From the NCBI RefSeq assembly GCF_024171735.1, contig NZ_JAMTCH010000003.1, positions 1,352,841 through 1,416,840 on the forward strand: DNA of 64,000 nt. The letters are read 5' to 3'. Of the stretch, positions 36,489-45,733 are shown one piece after another. The position numbers were made by a program, and so were the translations under genes. A model generated the notes under the pieces. That model was not told the DNA's origin. It saw nothing but the letters and a program-made list of their open reading frames with translations, and did not search any database. The stretch is from Prauserella alba. Lineage in GTDB: Bacteria; Actinomycetota; Actinomycetes; Mycobacteriales; Pseudonocardiaceae. Position 1 is the stretch's first letter, and each line of letters begins with the position of its first letter.

Positions 36489-37745
36489 TCAGCCGGTGAT
36501 CACCGCTTCGATCGCGTCGATCCCGCGGTCGAGTTCGGCCTCGGTGATCACCAGTGGCGGCGCGATCCGCAACGTCGAACCGTGGGTCTCCTTGCAGAGC
36601 ACGCCACGTTCACGCAGCGCCTCGGAGGCCTGGCGGCCCGTCGGCCCGCCGGGGGCGATGTCGACCCCCGCCCACAGCCCACGGCCGCGGACGGCGCCGA
36701 CGCCGTGGCCGACGAGCCCGGACAGGCGGGTGTGGAGGCGTTCGCCCAGAGCAGTGGCACGCTCGGCGAACTCGCCGGTCGACAGCAGCCGCACCACGGC
36801 CCGGCCGACGGCGCAGGCGAGCGGGTTGCCGCCGAACGTCGAGCCGTGCTCCCCGGGCTGCAGCACGCCGAGCACGTCGCGGCGGCCGACGACCGCCGAC
36901 ACCGGCACGATGCCGCCGCCGAGGGCCTTGCCGAGCGTGTACAGATCCGCCCGCACCCCCTCGTGCTCCAACGCGAAGACGGTGCCCGTGCGGCACAGGC
37001 CGGACTGGATCTCGTCGGCGATGAGCAGGGCCCCCGCCTCGTCGCACAGCCTGCGGGCCTCGGCCAGGTATCCGGCCGGTGGGACGACGACGCCCGCCTC
37101 GCCCTGGACGGGTTCGACGAGCACCGCCGCGGTGCGGTCGGTGATCGCACCGGCGAGTGCCTCGGTGTCGCCGTAGGGCACGACGTCGAAGCCCGGGGTG
37201 AACGGGCCGAAGTCGGCGCGTGCGTCCTCGTCGGTGGAGAACGACACGATGGTCGTGGTGCGCCCGTGGAAGTTGTCGGAGGCCACGACGATGCGCGCCT
37301 GCCCGTCCGGCACGCCCTTCACCCGGTGGGCCCACTTGCGTGCGACCTTGATCGCCGACTCGACCGCCTCGGCGCCGGAGTTCATCGGCAGCACCATCTC
37401 GGTGCCGGTCAGTTCGGCGAGTTCCCGGCAGAACAGGCCGAACCGGTCGTGATGGAAGGCGCGGGAGGTCAGCGTCACCCGCTCCAGCTGCTCCGTCGCA
37501 GCGGCGACGAGGTCGGGGTGCCGGTGCCCGAAGTTCAGGGCCGAGTAGCCGGACAGGAAGTCCAGGTACGTCGTTCCCTCGACGTCGGTGACGGTGGCGC
37601 CCTCACCGGAGGCGATCACGACCGGCAGCGGGTGGTAGTTGTGCGTGCTCCACTGCTCGTCGAGCGCGATGTAGTCGGCCGTGGCCGCCGGGGCGGCGTG
37701 CGAGGGCGTGGGCGTGTCGGCGGTGCGGTCGGCGAACGTCGTCAT
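36489..37745 (-). CDS. rocD: Ornithine aminotransferase
   Basis: A 418-residue class III PLP aminotransferase. The cofactor lysine is in TLGKALGGG, the PLP-contact Asp in IADEIQSG, and YSALNFGHRHP and SFGG-like HGSTFGGNPLAC are typical of ornithine-oxo-acid aminotransferase. It converts ornithine and 2-ketoglutarate to glutamate semialdehyde and glutamate in arginine breakdown. No arginase or regulator gene is adjacent. The message appears leaderless (TAATCT six bases before ATG 37745). Confidence 0.93.
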   Translation of the reverse strand: MTTFADRTADTPTPSHAAPAATADYIALDEQWSTHNYHPLPVVIASGEGATVTDVEGTTYLDFLSGYSALNFGHRHPDLVAAATEQLERVTLTSRAFHHDRFGLFCRELAELTGTEMVLPMNSGAEAVESAIKVARKWAHRVKGVPDGQARIVVASDNFHGRTTTIVSFSTDEDARADFGPFTPGFDVVPYGDTEALAGAITDRTAAVLVEPVQGEAGVVVPPAGYLAEARRLCDEAGALLIADEIQSGLCRTGTVFALEHEGVRADLYTLGKALGGGIVPVSAVVGRRDVLGVLQPGEHGSTFGGNPLACAVGRAVVRLLSTGEFAERATALGERLHTRLSGLVGHGVGAVRGRGLWAGVDIAPGGPTGRQASEALRERGVLCKETHGSTLRIAPPLVITEAELDRGIDAIEAVITG

Positions 37746-37751
37746 GCGTTC

Positions 37752-37757
37752 AGATTA
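37752..37757 (-). promoter_or_regulatory. -10 box of rocD, probably leaderless
   Basis: On the minus strand TAATCT ends six bases before ATG 37745, with no ribosome site. The remaining divergent region to 37924 has two similar elements, ATTGCGCAG (about 37789) and GTTGCGCGA (about 37811), 22 bases apart. Confidence 0.5.
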
Positions 37758-37924
37758 GGGCCGATCCGCACCGAGATCAGCCGGAATGCATTGCGCAGAA
37801 GCGAGGATCGTTGCGCGATCGTCGGGTCACAGCGGTGATTCGTTGTCCCCTCGGCGGCCGCCGGCGCGGCGCCGGGGACGCGGCCGTGGCAGTGCTGCTG
37901 CCGGGTCTGCCAGAGTGTCCTTCC

Positions 37925-40018
37925 GTGACAGACGATCTCTCCTTCCTCCGTGCACAGGCCCGCACCCAACGGTTCACGCTCGGCACGCCCCGGCAGTTCC
38001 AGGTCACGCCCGACGGCGAGCGCGTGCTGTTCCTCCGCTCCGAATCCGGCCACGACCGGCGCAACAGCCTGTGGCAGCTCGACGTGACCTCCGGTGAGGA
38101 GTCGAAACTCGTCGACGCGGCCGAACTGTTGCCCGGCGAGGAGGACCTGCCCGCCGAGGAACGGGCCCGGCGCGAACGGGCCCGGGAGACCTCGGGAGGC
38201 GTCGTCGGTTACGCGACCGACGCCGCGGGCACCGTCGCGGCGTTCTCGCTGTCCGGCAAGCTCTACACCGCCGACCTGGCCACCGGTGCGGTGCGGATGC
38301 TGGTTGACGCCGCGGTGATCGATCCGCGGCCGAACCCGCAAGGAACGCACGTGGCCTACGTCGCGGACCGGCAGCTGCACGTGGTGGAGCTGGCGACCGG
38401 TCAGGACCGGGTCGTGGCAGGAGAGGACGAGGAGACCGAGGACGTCAGCTGGGGGCTGGCCGAGTTCATCGCCGCCGAGGAGATGCGCCGGGTGCGCGGC
38501 TACTGGTGGTCGCCGGACGGGCGGAGTCTGCTCGCGGCGCGCAGCGACCGCTCCGACGTGCCGCGCTGGCACATCGCCGACCCCGCGAACCCGGCGTCGC
38601 CGGTCAACACGGTCGCCTACCCGGCTGCGGGCACCACGAACGTCGCCGTGTCGCTGGCGGTCGTCACCCTCGACGGACGGCGTCTGGACGTGCCCGCGGG
38701 CGAGTGGGAGTACCTCGTCGCGGTGCACTGGTCGGAGGGCGGGCCGCCGCTGCTGACCGTGCAGTCGCGGGATCAGAAGTGCCTCGAGATCCGCGCCCTC
38801 GACGTCACCGACGGGTCGACGCGGCTGCTGCACACCGAGAAGGATCCGGACTGGGTCGAGATCGTCACCGGCGTCCCGGCGTGGACGCCGGACGGACGGC
38901 TCGTGCACGTGGGGGTGGCCGACGGGGCGTACCGGCTGTTCGTCGACGGCACCCCCGTGACGGGTGCGGAGCTGCAGGTCCGGTCGGTGCTGGACGTCGG
39001 TGACGAGGTGCTGTTCAGCGCGTCCGACGACGATCCGACCCAGATCCACGTCTACCGCACCGAGGGCGCCGCGGTACGGCGGTTGTCGGAGGGTGTGGGT
39101 GTCCACAACGGAGCCGGGACCGCCGAGGCGGCGGTGCTGGCGTCGTGGAGCCCGGAGTACGCGGGCATCCGCGTCTCCGTGCTGGCAGGCGGCGAACGCG
39201 TCGCCGATATCGCGTCCGTGGCGGCCGACCCCGGCCTGGTGCCGAACGTGCACTGGCTGCAACTGGGTGAGCGCGCGCTGCGCGCGGCACTGGTGCTGCC
39301 GACCGGTCACGCACCGGGCGACGGGCCGCTGCCCGTCCTGCTCGACCCCTACGGCGGGCCGCACGCCCAGCGGGTGCTGCGCAGCAGGAACGCGATGCTC
39401 ACCCCGCAGTGGCTGGCCGACCAGGGATTCGCCGTGCTCGTCGTCGACGGCCGCGGTTCGCCCGGCCGCGGGCCCGCGTGGGAACGCGCGATGGCGGGCG
39501 ATCTCGGTGACGTCGCGCTGGCCGACCAGGTCGACGCGCTGCACGCCGCGGCGGAGCGGTTCGCCGACCTCGACCTCGACCGGGTCGCCATCCGCGGGTG
39601 GTCCTTCGGCGGCTACCTGGCGGCCGCGGCGGTCCTGCGCAGGCCGGACGTGTTCACCGCGGGTGTCGCGGGCGCTCCGGTGACCGACTGGAGCCTGTAC
39701 GACACGCACTACACCGAGCGCTATCTCGGCCACCCCGACGAGCGGCCCGAGGTGTACGAGCGCAACTCGCTGATCACCGACGCGCCGAAACTGGAGCGCT
39801 CGCTGCTGATCGTGCACGGGCTCGCCGACGACAACGTGTTCGTGGCCCACGCGTTGCGGCTCTCGTCGGAGCTACTCGCCGCGGGCCGCGGGCACACGTT
39901 CCTGCCGCTGGCCGGGGCGACACACATGACACCGCAGGCCGAGGAGGTCGCGGAGAAACTGATGCTCACCCAGGTGCGATGGCTCAACCAGCAGCTCGGC
40001 GTCGAGGCGGGCGCATGA
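37925..40018 (+). CDS. S9-family (DPP IV-like) serine peptidase
   Basis: A 697-residue peptidase: an N-terminal beta-propeller (about 40-440) and a C-terminal alpha/beta hydrolase with nucleophile S560 in GWSFGGY, then the Asp in GLADDNV and His in GATHMT. The EE motif of dipeptidyl peptidase IV (AEFIAAEEMRR) that holds the substrate amino group is present, so an exo-dipeptidase is likely. No signal peptide is seen from GTG 37925, so it is cytoplasmic. The stop overlaps the next start in ATGA. Confidence 0.9.
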   Translation: MTDDLSFLRAQARTQRFTLGTPRQFQVTPDGERVLFLRSESGHDRRNSLWQLDVTSGEESKLVDAAELLPGEEDLPAEERARRERARETSGGVVGYATDAAGTVAAFSLSGKLYTADLATGAVRMLVDAAVIDPRPNPQGTHVAYVADRQLHVVELATGQDRVVAGEDEETEDVSWGLAEFIAAEEMRRVRGYWWSPDGRSLLAARSDRSDVPRWHIADPANPASPVNTVAYPAAGTTNVAVSLAVVTLDGRRLDVPAGEWEYLVAVHWSEGGPPLLTVQSRDQKCLEIRALDVTDGSTRLLHTEKDPDWVEIVTGVPAWTPDGRLVHVGVADGAYRLFVDGTPVTGAELQVRSVLDVGDEVLFSASDDDPTQIHVYRTEGAAVRRLSEGVGVHNGAGTAEAAVLASWSPEYAGIRVSVLAGGERVADIASVAADPGLVPNVHWLQLGERALRAALVLPTGHAPGDGPLPVLLDPYGGPHAQRVLRSRNAMLTPQWLADQGFAVLVVDGRGSPGRGPAWERAMAGDLGDVALADQVDALHAAAERFADLDLDRVAIRGWSFGGYLAAAAVLRRPDVFTAGVAGAPVTDWSLYDTHYTERYLGHPDERPEVYERNSLITDAPKLERSLLIVHGLADDNVFVAHALRLSSELLAAGRGHTFLPLAGATHMTPQAEEVAEKLMLTQVRWLNQQLGVEAGA

Positions 40019-40968
40019 CCGGCCGGTGGGGACTGACGGTTCCGCTCGACGGGCTGTCGCTGCCCGAGCACCGCGAGCTCGTCGCGCAGCTGCCGGAACT
40101 GGGCTATACGGACCTGTGGTCGGCGGAGGCAGGCGGCGCGGACGCCTTCACTCCGCTGGTGCTGGCCTCGCAGTGGGCGCCCGAGCTGCGGCTCGGCACC
40201 GCCATCGCACCGGTCTACACCCGTGGCCCCGGCCTGCTGGCGATGAGCGCAGCGAGCGCCGCCGACTGCGCGCCGGGCCGGTTCGTCCTCGGCGTGGGCA
40301 CGTCGTCGCAGGTGATCGTGGAGAACTGGAACGCGGCCGAGTTCGCCGAGCCGTACGCGCGGACCCGCGACACGGTGCGGTTCCTGCGGGCGGCGCTGGC
40401 GGGGGAGAAGGTCACCGCGGAGTATCCGACGTTCACGGTCAGCGGATTCCGCCTCGGCCGTCCGCCCGAGACGCCGCCGCCGGTGATGGTCGCGGCGCTG
40501 CGGCCGGGGATGCTGCGGATGGCGGGCCGCGAATCGGCCGGTGCGATCACGAACTGGCTCGCGGCCTCCGACGTGCCGGCGGTGCGCGGTGAACTCGGCC
40601 CGGACGCCGAACTGGTGGCGCGTATCTTCGTCTGCCCTTCCGAGGACGCCGACGAGGCGCGGGCGCTGGCACGCAGGCACATCTGCGCCTACCTGACGGT
40701 GCCGGTCTATCGCGCGTTCCACGACTGGCTCGGCCGTGGCGAACGGCTCGCTCCGATGCAGGAGGCGTGGGCGGCGGGCGACCGGAAGCGTGCCGTCGAA
40801 CTGGTACCGGACGAGGTGGTCGACGAGCTGATCGTCCACGGCAGCCCGGAGGCGTGCCGTGAGGGGGTGCGGGCCTACGTCGAGGCCGGGGTGACGACGC
40901 CGGTGCTGATGCCGCTGACCACGGGCGGTGATCCGGCGGCGCTGGTGCGCGCGCTCGCACCCGCGTGA
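40015..40968 (+). CDS. LLM-class (F420-dependent-type) oxidoreductase
   Basis: A 317-residue TIM-barrel protein of the bacterial luciferase-like family. The pattern of LELLLM proteins is present (LGTAIAPVYTRGPGLLAMSAAS, RFVLGVGTSSQVIVENW). In Actinobacteria most relatives use coenzyme F420; the substrate is unknown. Translational coupling to the S9 peptidase (ATGA overlap) is odd for its function and could reflect shared peptide-derived substrates or only compact packing. Confidence 0.85.
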   Translation: MTGRWGLTVPLDGLSLPEHRELVAQLPELGYTDLWSAEAGGADAFTPLVLASQWAPELRLGTAIAPVYTRGPGLLAMSAASAADCAPGRFVLGVGTSSQVIVENWNAAEFAEPYARTRDTVRFLRAALAGEKVTAEYPTFTVSGFRLGRPPETPPPVMVAALRPGMLRMAGRESAGAITNWLAASDVPAVRGELGPDAELVARIFVCPSEDADEARALARRHICAYLTVPVYRAFHDWLGRGERLAPMQEAWAAGDRKRAVELVPDEVVDELIVHGSPEACREGVRAYVEAGVTTPVLMPLTTGGDPAALVRALAPA

Positions 40969-40993
40969 CGGGACGCCCGGCCTGCTCCCGCGG

Positions 40994-41371
40994 TCAGCCC
41001 CACACGGCGCCGCCGGCGAGCAGGCCCGCGACTGCCGCAGTGAATCCGGCGAGGACGGTCACCACGACGTTGGCGGCGGCGTGGCGATGTCGTCGCTGGG
41101 TGATCAGCTGCACGGTGTCGTAGCCGAACGTCGAGAACGTCGTCAGCGAGCCGCACAGTCCGACGCCCGCCAGCGCGAACACCGCGCCGCCTGCGGTGCC
41201 CGCGGCCAGTATCCACGAGGTGAGCAGCCCGAGCAGTGCCGAGCCGAGTACGTTCACCGCGAGCGTGCCCCACGGGAACGCGGTGGTGCGGCCGCGTTGC
41301 ACCCGCAGGTCGATGAGGTAGCGCAGGACCGCGCCACCCGCTCCGCCGAGCATCACCATCGCGGCCGTCAT
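40994..41371 (-). CDS. crcB: Fluoride ion channel FluC (CrcB), subunit 2
   Basis: A 125-residue, four-helix membrane protein with the FluC signatures GGAGGAVLRYLI near the N-terminus and GSLTTFSTF in helix 3, whose Phe and Thr/Ser line the fluoride path. FluC exports toxic fluoride as a dual-topology dimer. Its start overlaps the stop of the second copy by four bases; paired genes usually form antiparallel heterodimers. Confidence 0.93.
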   Translation of the reverse strand: MTAAMVMLGGAGGAVLRYLIDLRVQRGRTTAFPWGTLAVNVLGSALLGLLTSWILAAGTAGGAVFALAGVGLCGSLTTFSTFGYDTVQLITQRRHRHAAANVVVTVLAGFTAAVAGLLAGGAVWG

Positions 41372-41772
41372 GCCGCGCGCCCCGGCCGGTCGAGCAGCCT
41401 GCGGGCGCCGGTGACACCGGCGACCACAGCCAGCAGCGAGGCCAGGACCGACCCCGCGGCGTACGCGAACGCCGCGACGAGGTGCCCGTCGTAGGCGGTC
41501 GAGAGCGCGTCGAGCACGTACGTCGAGAACGTCGTGAACCCGCCGAGCACGCCGACTCCCAGGAAGGGGCGCAGGAGCCGGGGTTGCGGCGTCTGCCGGG
41601 CCAGGACGGCCATGAGGGTGCCGAGGGCGAGGCAGCCCGCGACGTTGCCGAGGAGCGTGGCGACACCCGCGGGCGACGGCAGGGCCGCGCCGAGCCCGTA
41701 GCGTGCGAGGCTGCCGAGCGCGCCACCCGCGGCCACGGCGAGCAGCACGTCCCAGCGGCGGATACCGGTCAT
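41368..41772 (-). CDS. crcB: Fluoride ion channel FluC (CrcB), subunit 1
   Basis: A 134-residue paralogue with GGALGSLARYGLG and GGFTTFSTYVLD. It is the first gene of the pair. ATG 41772 gives the usual length; the frame is open to 41853 without better start. I see no fluoride riboswitch in the 138 bases upstream. Confidence 0.92.
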   Translation of the reverse strand: MTGIRRWDVLLAVAAGGALGSLARYGLGAALPSPAGVATLLGNVAGCLALGTLMAVLARQTPQPRLLRPFLGVGVLGGFTTFSTYVLDALSTAYDGHLVAAFAYAAGSVLASLLAVVAGVTGARRLLDRPGRAA

Positions 41773-41910
41773 CCGCCCATCATCACCGATCGCGGCCCGT
41801 GCACCCGGGCAGCCCCGCCGGACCGCCCGGGTGCACGTACCCGCCGTGGACACGACGCCGCGGGTCCACCGCGGCCCCGGCCGGCAGCGCCCCGCGAGAC
41901 CCCGGAGAGC

Positions 41911-42555
41911 TCAGCGCCGCCAGAAGAAGTGGTGCACGATGCCGCTCGCACTCGGGACGCGTTCCAGGTGGAAGCGGTCGGTCAGGTCGTCGGGCGTGTC
42001 CCAGAGCCGTTTGCCCGCGCCGAGTTCGATCGGGGTGACGGCGATGTGCATGTCGTCGATGAGATCCGCGTCGAGGAACTCGCGCAGGGTGGTGACGCCG
42101 CCGCCGATGCGTACGTCGCCGCCGTTCGCGGCCGCCTTGGCCCGTTCCACGGCCCGCCGCGGCGTGGCGTCGAGGAAGTGGAACGTCGTCTCGCCGAGGG
42201 TGAGCGTCGGGCGCGGGTGGTGGGTGAGCACGAACACGGGGGTGTGGAACGGCGGCTCGTCGCCCCACCAGCCCTGCCACTCGTGATCCGGCCACGGGCC
42301 GGTCTGCGGGCCGAATTTGCCACGGCCCATGATCTCGGCGCCGATGCCGCGGGTGAAGTCGCGGGTGATCCAGTCGTCGAGTCCCCGGCTGCCGCCCGGC
42401 TCGGTGCGGTTGACCCAACTGGCGGTGGCGCCCGCCCAGGCGAACAGCTCCCCGGGGTCGACGTCGCCGAAGGGCCGGTCGAAACTCTGGTTCTCACCCG
42501 CTCCGACGCCGTCGGCGGTGACGGTGATGCAGTGGACCCGGACTCGCTGTGTCAT
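41911..42555 (-). CDS. Dihydrofolate reductase-fold (RibD C-terminal) protein
   Basis: A 214-residue protein of the widespread RibD_C/YyaP-type family: ITVTADGVGAG at the start, EIMGRGKFGP in the middle and GGGVTTLREFLDADLIDDMHIAVTP toward the end. The substrate is unknown; these proteins often lie near YCII/DGPF and ECF sigma genes, as here. GAGGAG precedes ATG 42555. It is divergent from the DGPF gene. Confidence 0.87.
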   Translation of the reverse strand: MTQRVRVHCITVTADGVGAGENQSFDRPFGDVDPGELFAWAGATASWVNRTEPGGSRGLDDWITRDFTRGIGAEIMGRGKFGPQTGPWPDHEWQGWWGDEPPFHTPVFVLTHHPRPTLTLGETTFHFLDATPRRAVERAKAAANGGDVRIGGGVTTLREFLDADLIDDMHIAVTPIELGAGKRLWDTPDDLTDRFHLERVPSASGIVHHFFWRR

Positions 42556-42697
42556 GTCGTCTCCTCGGATGTCGGTCGTCGCGGTGAGCACGCCGGCTGC
42601 GGCGTGTTCACGGGGTGGTCGTCACCGGACGGCGGTTCGCGACACCGACGACGAGCATTCTCGGTGAGAATCCACGAGCAATGCGATCGCCGCACGG

Positions 42698-42724
42698 TGT
42701 CGCGTCGGCCGAATCGGTGACGAC
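42698..42724 (+). promoter_or_regulatory. Candidate ECF42-type promoter
   Basis: TGTCGC (42698-42703) and CGAC (42721-42724) are separated by 17 bases upstream of the DGPF gene. ECF42 promoters have been described with a TGTCGA-like -35 and CGA-type -10 element, so autoregulation is possible; the match is imperfect. Confidence 0.35.
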
Positions 42725-42775
42725 CCCCCCTGGTGTGTCGCCGCGGCGGCGGCACCACGGACCGAGGAGGAGACT

Positions 42776-43144
42776 GTGAAGTACGTGATCCTGATGCAGG
42801 TCGACCCGGCGGTGCTGGAGAACCTCACCGAGGAGCAGCAACAGCAGATCGGGGAGGGACACGGCGCGTTCATGGCCGAGACCAAGGAGAGCGGTGAGTT
42901 CGTCGCGACGCAGGCGCTCGCCGATCCGAGCCGGAGCAGGGTCGTCCGCAGCGGCACCGACGGGCCGGAGGTGACCGACGGCCCCTTCGCCGAGAGCAAG
43001 GAGTACCTGGGCGGGTTCTACCTGGTGGACGTCGAGGACGAGGCGCGCGCCCTCGAGCTGGCGAGGCGAATCCCCGACGCGAGCATTCCCGGACTGGCGC
43101 TCGAGGTGCGCCCGGTGCTGTTCGCCGATCTGGGAGACGGATGA
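42776..43144 (+). CDS. YCII-related DGPF domain protein
   Basis: A 122-residue protein with the DGPF motif (VTDGPFAESKEYLGGFYLVDV, residues 64-84) and a ferredoxin-like YCII fold. DGPF proteins are the genomic partners of ECF42 sigma factors; their biochemical role is not settled. The ATGA overlap with the sigma gene ensures coupled translation. GAGGAG lies before GTG 42776. Confidence 0.93.
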   Translation: MKYVILMQVDPAVLENLTEEQQQQIGEGHGAFMAETKESGEFVATQALADPSRSRVVRSGTDGPEVTDGPFAESKEYLGGFYLVDVEDEARALELARRIPDASIPGLALEVRPVLFADLGDG

Positions 43145-44379
43145 CCGACGACGGCAGGGCGGAGGACCTGTGGCGGGAAGCCGCGCCACGGGTCCTCGCC
43201 CGTCTGGTGCGCCGCTACGGCAGCGGCCGGTTCGACCTGTGCGAGGACGCGGTGCAGGAGGCGCTGCTCGACGCCTACCGGCAGTGGCCGTCCGGCCTGC
43301 CCGACGATCCACTGGGCTGGCTGACGTCGACCGCGCGCCGGCGGTACGTCGACCGGGTTCGCAGCGACACCCGCCGCAGGGACCGCGAGGAGCGGGCGGT
43401 GCGGTTGGACGCACCCGTGCACCCGCCGGTGCACCCGGAGGCGGCCGAACGGGACGATTCGCTGCTGGTGTTGCAGCTGTGCTGCCATCCGGAGCTGCCC
43501 CGTTCCGGCCGGGTCGCGCTCACCCTGCGTGCGGTGGCGGGGCTGAGCACGGCGCAGATCGCCGGTGTCTACCAAGTGCCGGAGCGGACGATCGCCCAGC
43601 GGATCACGCGTGCCAAGCGCGCGTTGGCCGCGGTGGGCAGGGCGTTGCCCCGGCCCGAGCACGCGGCGGAGCGGCTCACGTCGGTCCTGGACGTGCTGTA
43701 CGTGATGTTCACCGAGGCGCACCACACGACGGGCGGCTCGCCGCCGCGCGACGCCGACCTGGCCGCCGAGGCGATCCGCCTCGGGCGGGCGCTGCGGCTG
43801 AGCCTGCCCGATTCGGCCGAAGTGGCCGGGCTGCTGGCGCTGATGCTGCTGACCGAGGCCCGCCAGCCCGCGAGGATCGGCCGGGGCGGGGTGCTGCGCC
43901 CGCTCGACGAGCAGGATCGTTCGCTGTGGGACCGCGCGCTGATCGACGAGGGAACGGCGCTGGTCGAGCGGACCGTGCCGGGCGTCGATCCCGGGCCGTA
44001 CCTGCTGCAGGCGTGTATCGCCGCGGTGCACGCCGATGCGCCCGACACCGACCGGACGGACTGGCACGAGATCCTCGTGCTGTACCGGCTGCTGGAGGCG
44101 GTGACCGGGCACGCGAATCCGACGATCGCGCTCAACCGCATCGTCGCGCACGCCATGGTGCACGGGGACACCGCCGGCCTGGCCGCGCTCGGCGAACTGG
44201 ACGCGGCCAGCCCCGGGTTGCCGAGGCTGGATGCCGTCCGCGCGCACCTGCTGGAACGGTCGGGACGGGCCGACGAGGCGGTGGCCGCCTACCGCCGGGC
44301 GATCGCCGCTGCGGACAACCTCGCGGAACAACGACACCTGCGGGACCGGATGCGGCGACTGGCACCGGGAGAGGACTGA
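43141..44379 (+). CDS. ECF42-group RNA polymerase sigma factor
   Basis: A 412-residue sigma factor. Region 2 (about 12-80, with DLCEDAVQEALLDAYRQWP) and region 4 (about 125-185, TAQIAGVYQVPERTIAQRITRAKRAL) are followed by a 220-residue C-terminal helical, TPR-like extension that defines group ECF42 and ends GRADEAVAAYRRAI. In Streptomyces venezuelae the group controls DGPF genes and needs the extension for activity. There is no anti-sigma factor gene, in keeping with the group. Confidence 0.93.
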   Translation: MTDDGRAEDLWREAAPRVLARLVRRYGSGRFDLCEDAVQEALLDAYRQWPSGLPDDPLGWLTSTARRRYVDRVRSDTRRRDREERAVRLDAPVHPPVHPEAAERDDSLLVLQLCCHPELPRSGRVALTLRAVAGLSTAQIAGVYQVPERTIAQRITRAKRALAAVGRALPRPEHAAERLTSVLDVLYVMFTEAHHTTGGSPPRDADLAAEAIRLGRALRLSLPDSAEVAGLLALMLLTEARQPARIGRGGVLRPLDEQDRSLWDRALIDEGTALVERTVPGVDPGPYLLQACIAAVHADAPDTDRTDWHEILVLYRLLEAVTGHANPTIALNRIVAHAMVHGDTAGLAALGELDAASPGLPRLDAVRAHLLERSGRADEAVAAYRRAIAAADNLAEQRHLRDRMRRLAPGED

Positions 44380-44406
44380 GCCCGGTCACGCCGGTCCCGG
44401 AGTCGG

Positions 44407-44428
44407 CCGCACGCCGAGAGCCGTGCGG
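44407..44428. terminator. Short hairpin between convergent genes
   Basis: CCGCAC (44407-44412) pairs with GTGCGG (44423-44428) across a 10-base loop in the 79-base gap between ECF42 and the following minus-strand gene. It is a weak terminator candidate. Confidence 0.3.
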
Positions 44429-44458
44429 TGGCCGGCAGCGGTGGGGGAGAAGGCGGCG

Positions 44459-45607
44459 TTACGCCGGTCGCGCCTGCGCGGTCCGCGCCTTCGCAGGCGG
44501 TCCCTGGGGCGCGCTGCCCGCGTCGGGCGCAGGGTCCGGGGCTTGTTGTGCCCGCCCGGCGGCGGGGTTGGCGATCTGGCGGGGTGCGGCGGGCGGCGCC
44601 GCGGCGGCCTGCTGGGACCCGTGCCGATGACTTCCGTTCTGCCCGGTGTGCGCGGAACCGTTCTGCACCGTCCCGCCCTGCAGGGCAGCCCCCGGAACGG
44701 CCTCCTGTTGATCCGCCGGCCGAGCCTGGTGTGTGGCCGGGCGTGCCGGCGGGTGCGCCGCGGTCCGGTCGGCTCCGTCGTGCACACCCGGGGCGGGTGC
44801 GGCGGCGACGCGCGAGGGCGCATCACCTGCCGGCGTGCCTTCGATGTGGCGATCGCCGGTGTCGGCGGCGCCCGCGTCGTGGAACTCGGTCTCGCCGGCC
44901 GTGGCGAGGCTGGCGCTGATCGTGCGCTGGAACTGCCGGTGCACGTTGGCCAGTTCGTGGCGCAGTGCGTGGACGCTCTGTGCGACGGGGTCCTTGTCGG
45001 ACAGCGTGCCGGTTTCCGTGGCGCGCAGCAGGACGTCGATGTGGCCGTGCAGCCGCTGGTGCACGTAGCCGAACGCGATGAGCTGGTGCTGCACCTCCAG
45101 GCTCGGCGAGGTGCGTGAGAGTGCCTTGATCATGGTGTCCTGCCAGCGTTGGCAGGACTGGCGGTAGTGCCGGTTCGCTGACTGGCGGTAATGCGGTGCC
45201 ACCTGGGTGTCGAGGCCGATGCGGACGAGTTCGGTGCTGGTGTCGACCAGTTCGCGGGCCGCCATGGTGAGGGCGTAGGCCCATTCCCACTGCTCGGCCT
45301 GGGCGCTGGCCTGGTTCTCCTGCTGGGCCTGTTCGAGCTGGGTGTTGGCGAGTTTGACCTGCTCCCACGCCCAGCGCGCCTGATCGCGGGCGCTCTCGTC
45401 GGCCTCGGCCGCCTGCCCGGCGTGGCTCTGCGTCTGGGTGGACAGGTCGCGGACCCCGGCGGCCAGTCTGCGTATCTGCTGTGCCTGCCTGCGGGCGACC
45501 ACGAGCTGCCACCCGGCGAGCGACACGGCGATGATCGCCACTGCTGCCAGGCCCACCGCGACCCAGAGGGCCACCTCCGCTGTCCGCATGGGTGCCGAGG
45601 TTCTCAC
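44459..45607 (-). CDS. Membrane-anchored coiled-coil protein of unknown function
   Basis: A 382-residue protein that I do not recognise. One membrane helix near residues 10-32 is followed by a helical, Gln/Ala-rich region with heptad-like spacing (about 36-110), a helical domain with many Arg/His/Trp residues (110-235), and a 145-residue low-complexity tail rich in Ala, Pro, His, Gln and Gly. The N-terminus probably faces out and the bulk lies in the cytoplasm. GTG 45607 or ATG 45589 may start it; neither has a good ribosome site. Codon use resembles its neighbours. Confidence 0.75.
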   Translation of the reverse strand: MRTSAPMRTAEVALWVAVGLAAVAIIAVSLAGWQLVVARRQAQQIRRLAAGVRDLSTQTQSHAGQAAEADESARDQARWAWEQVKLANTQLEQAQQENQASAQAEQWEWAYALTMAARELVDTSTELVRIGLDTQVAPHYRQSANRHYRQSCQRWQDTMIKALSRTSPSLEVQHQLIAFGYVHQRLHGHIDVLLRATETGTLSDKDPVAQSVHALRHELANVHRQFQRTISASLATAGETEFHDAGAADTGDRHIEGTPAGDAPSRVAAAPAPGVHDGADRTAAHPPARPATHQARPADQQEAVPGAALQGGTVQNGSAHTGQNGSHRHGSQQAAAAPPAAPRQIANPAAGRAQQAPDPAPDAGSAPQGPPAKARTAQARPA

Positions 45608-45733
45608 ATTCCGTTTTGGTGAACATGAGAGGTGAGGTAGGACTCACCGATTAGGATGCGCGTTCTCACGCAGAGTGTCGTGACGGTGTCGTTTCGCGAC
45701 CGTGACCGGGACGAATCGGAATCGTGACCCGGG

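Noticed and set aside
35145-37838. Open frame of 897 codons on the plus strand
   Set aside because: It lies antisense to DUF2252 and rocD, both with full family motifs.
41773-41910. Fluoride riboswitch upstream of the crcB pair
   Set aside because: I could not find the pseudoknot-forming conserved bases of the crcB motif; the region is short and GC-rich.
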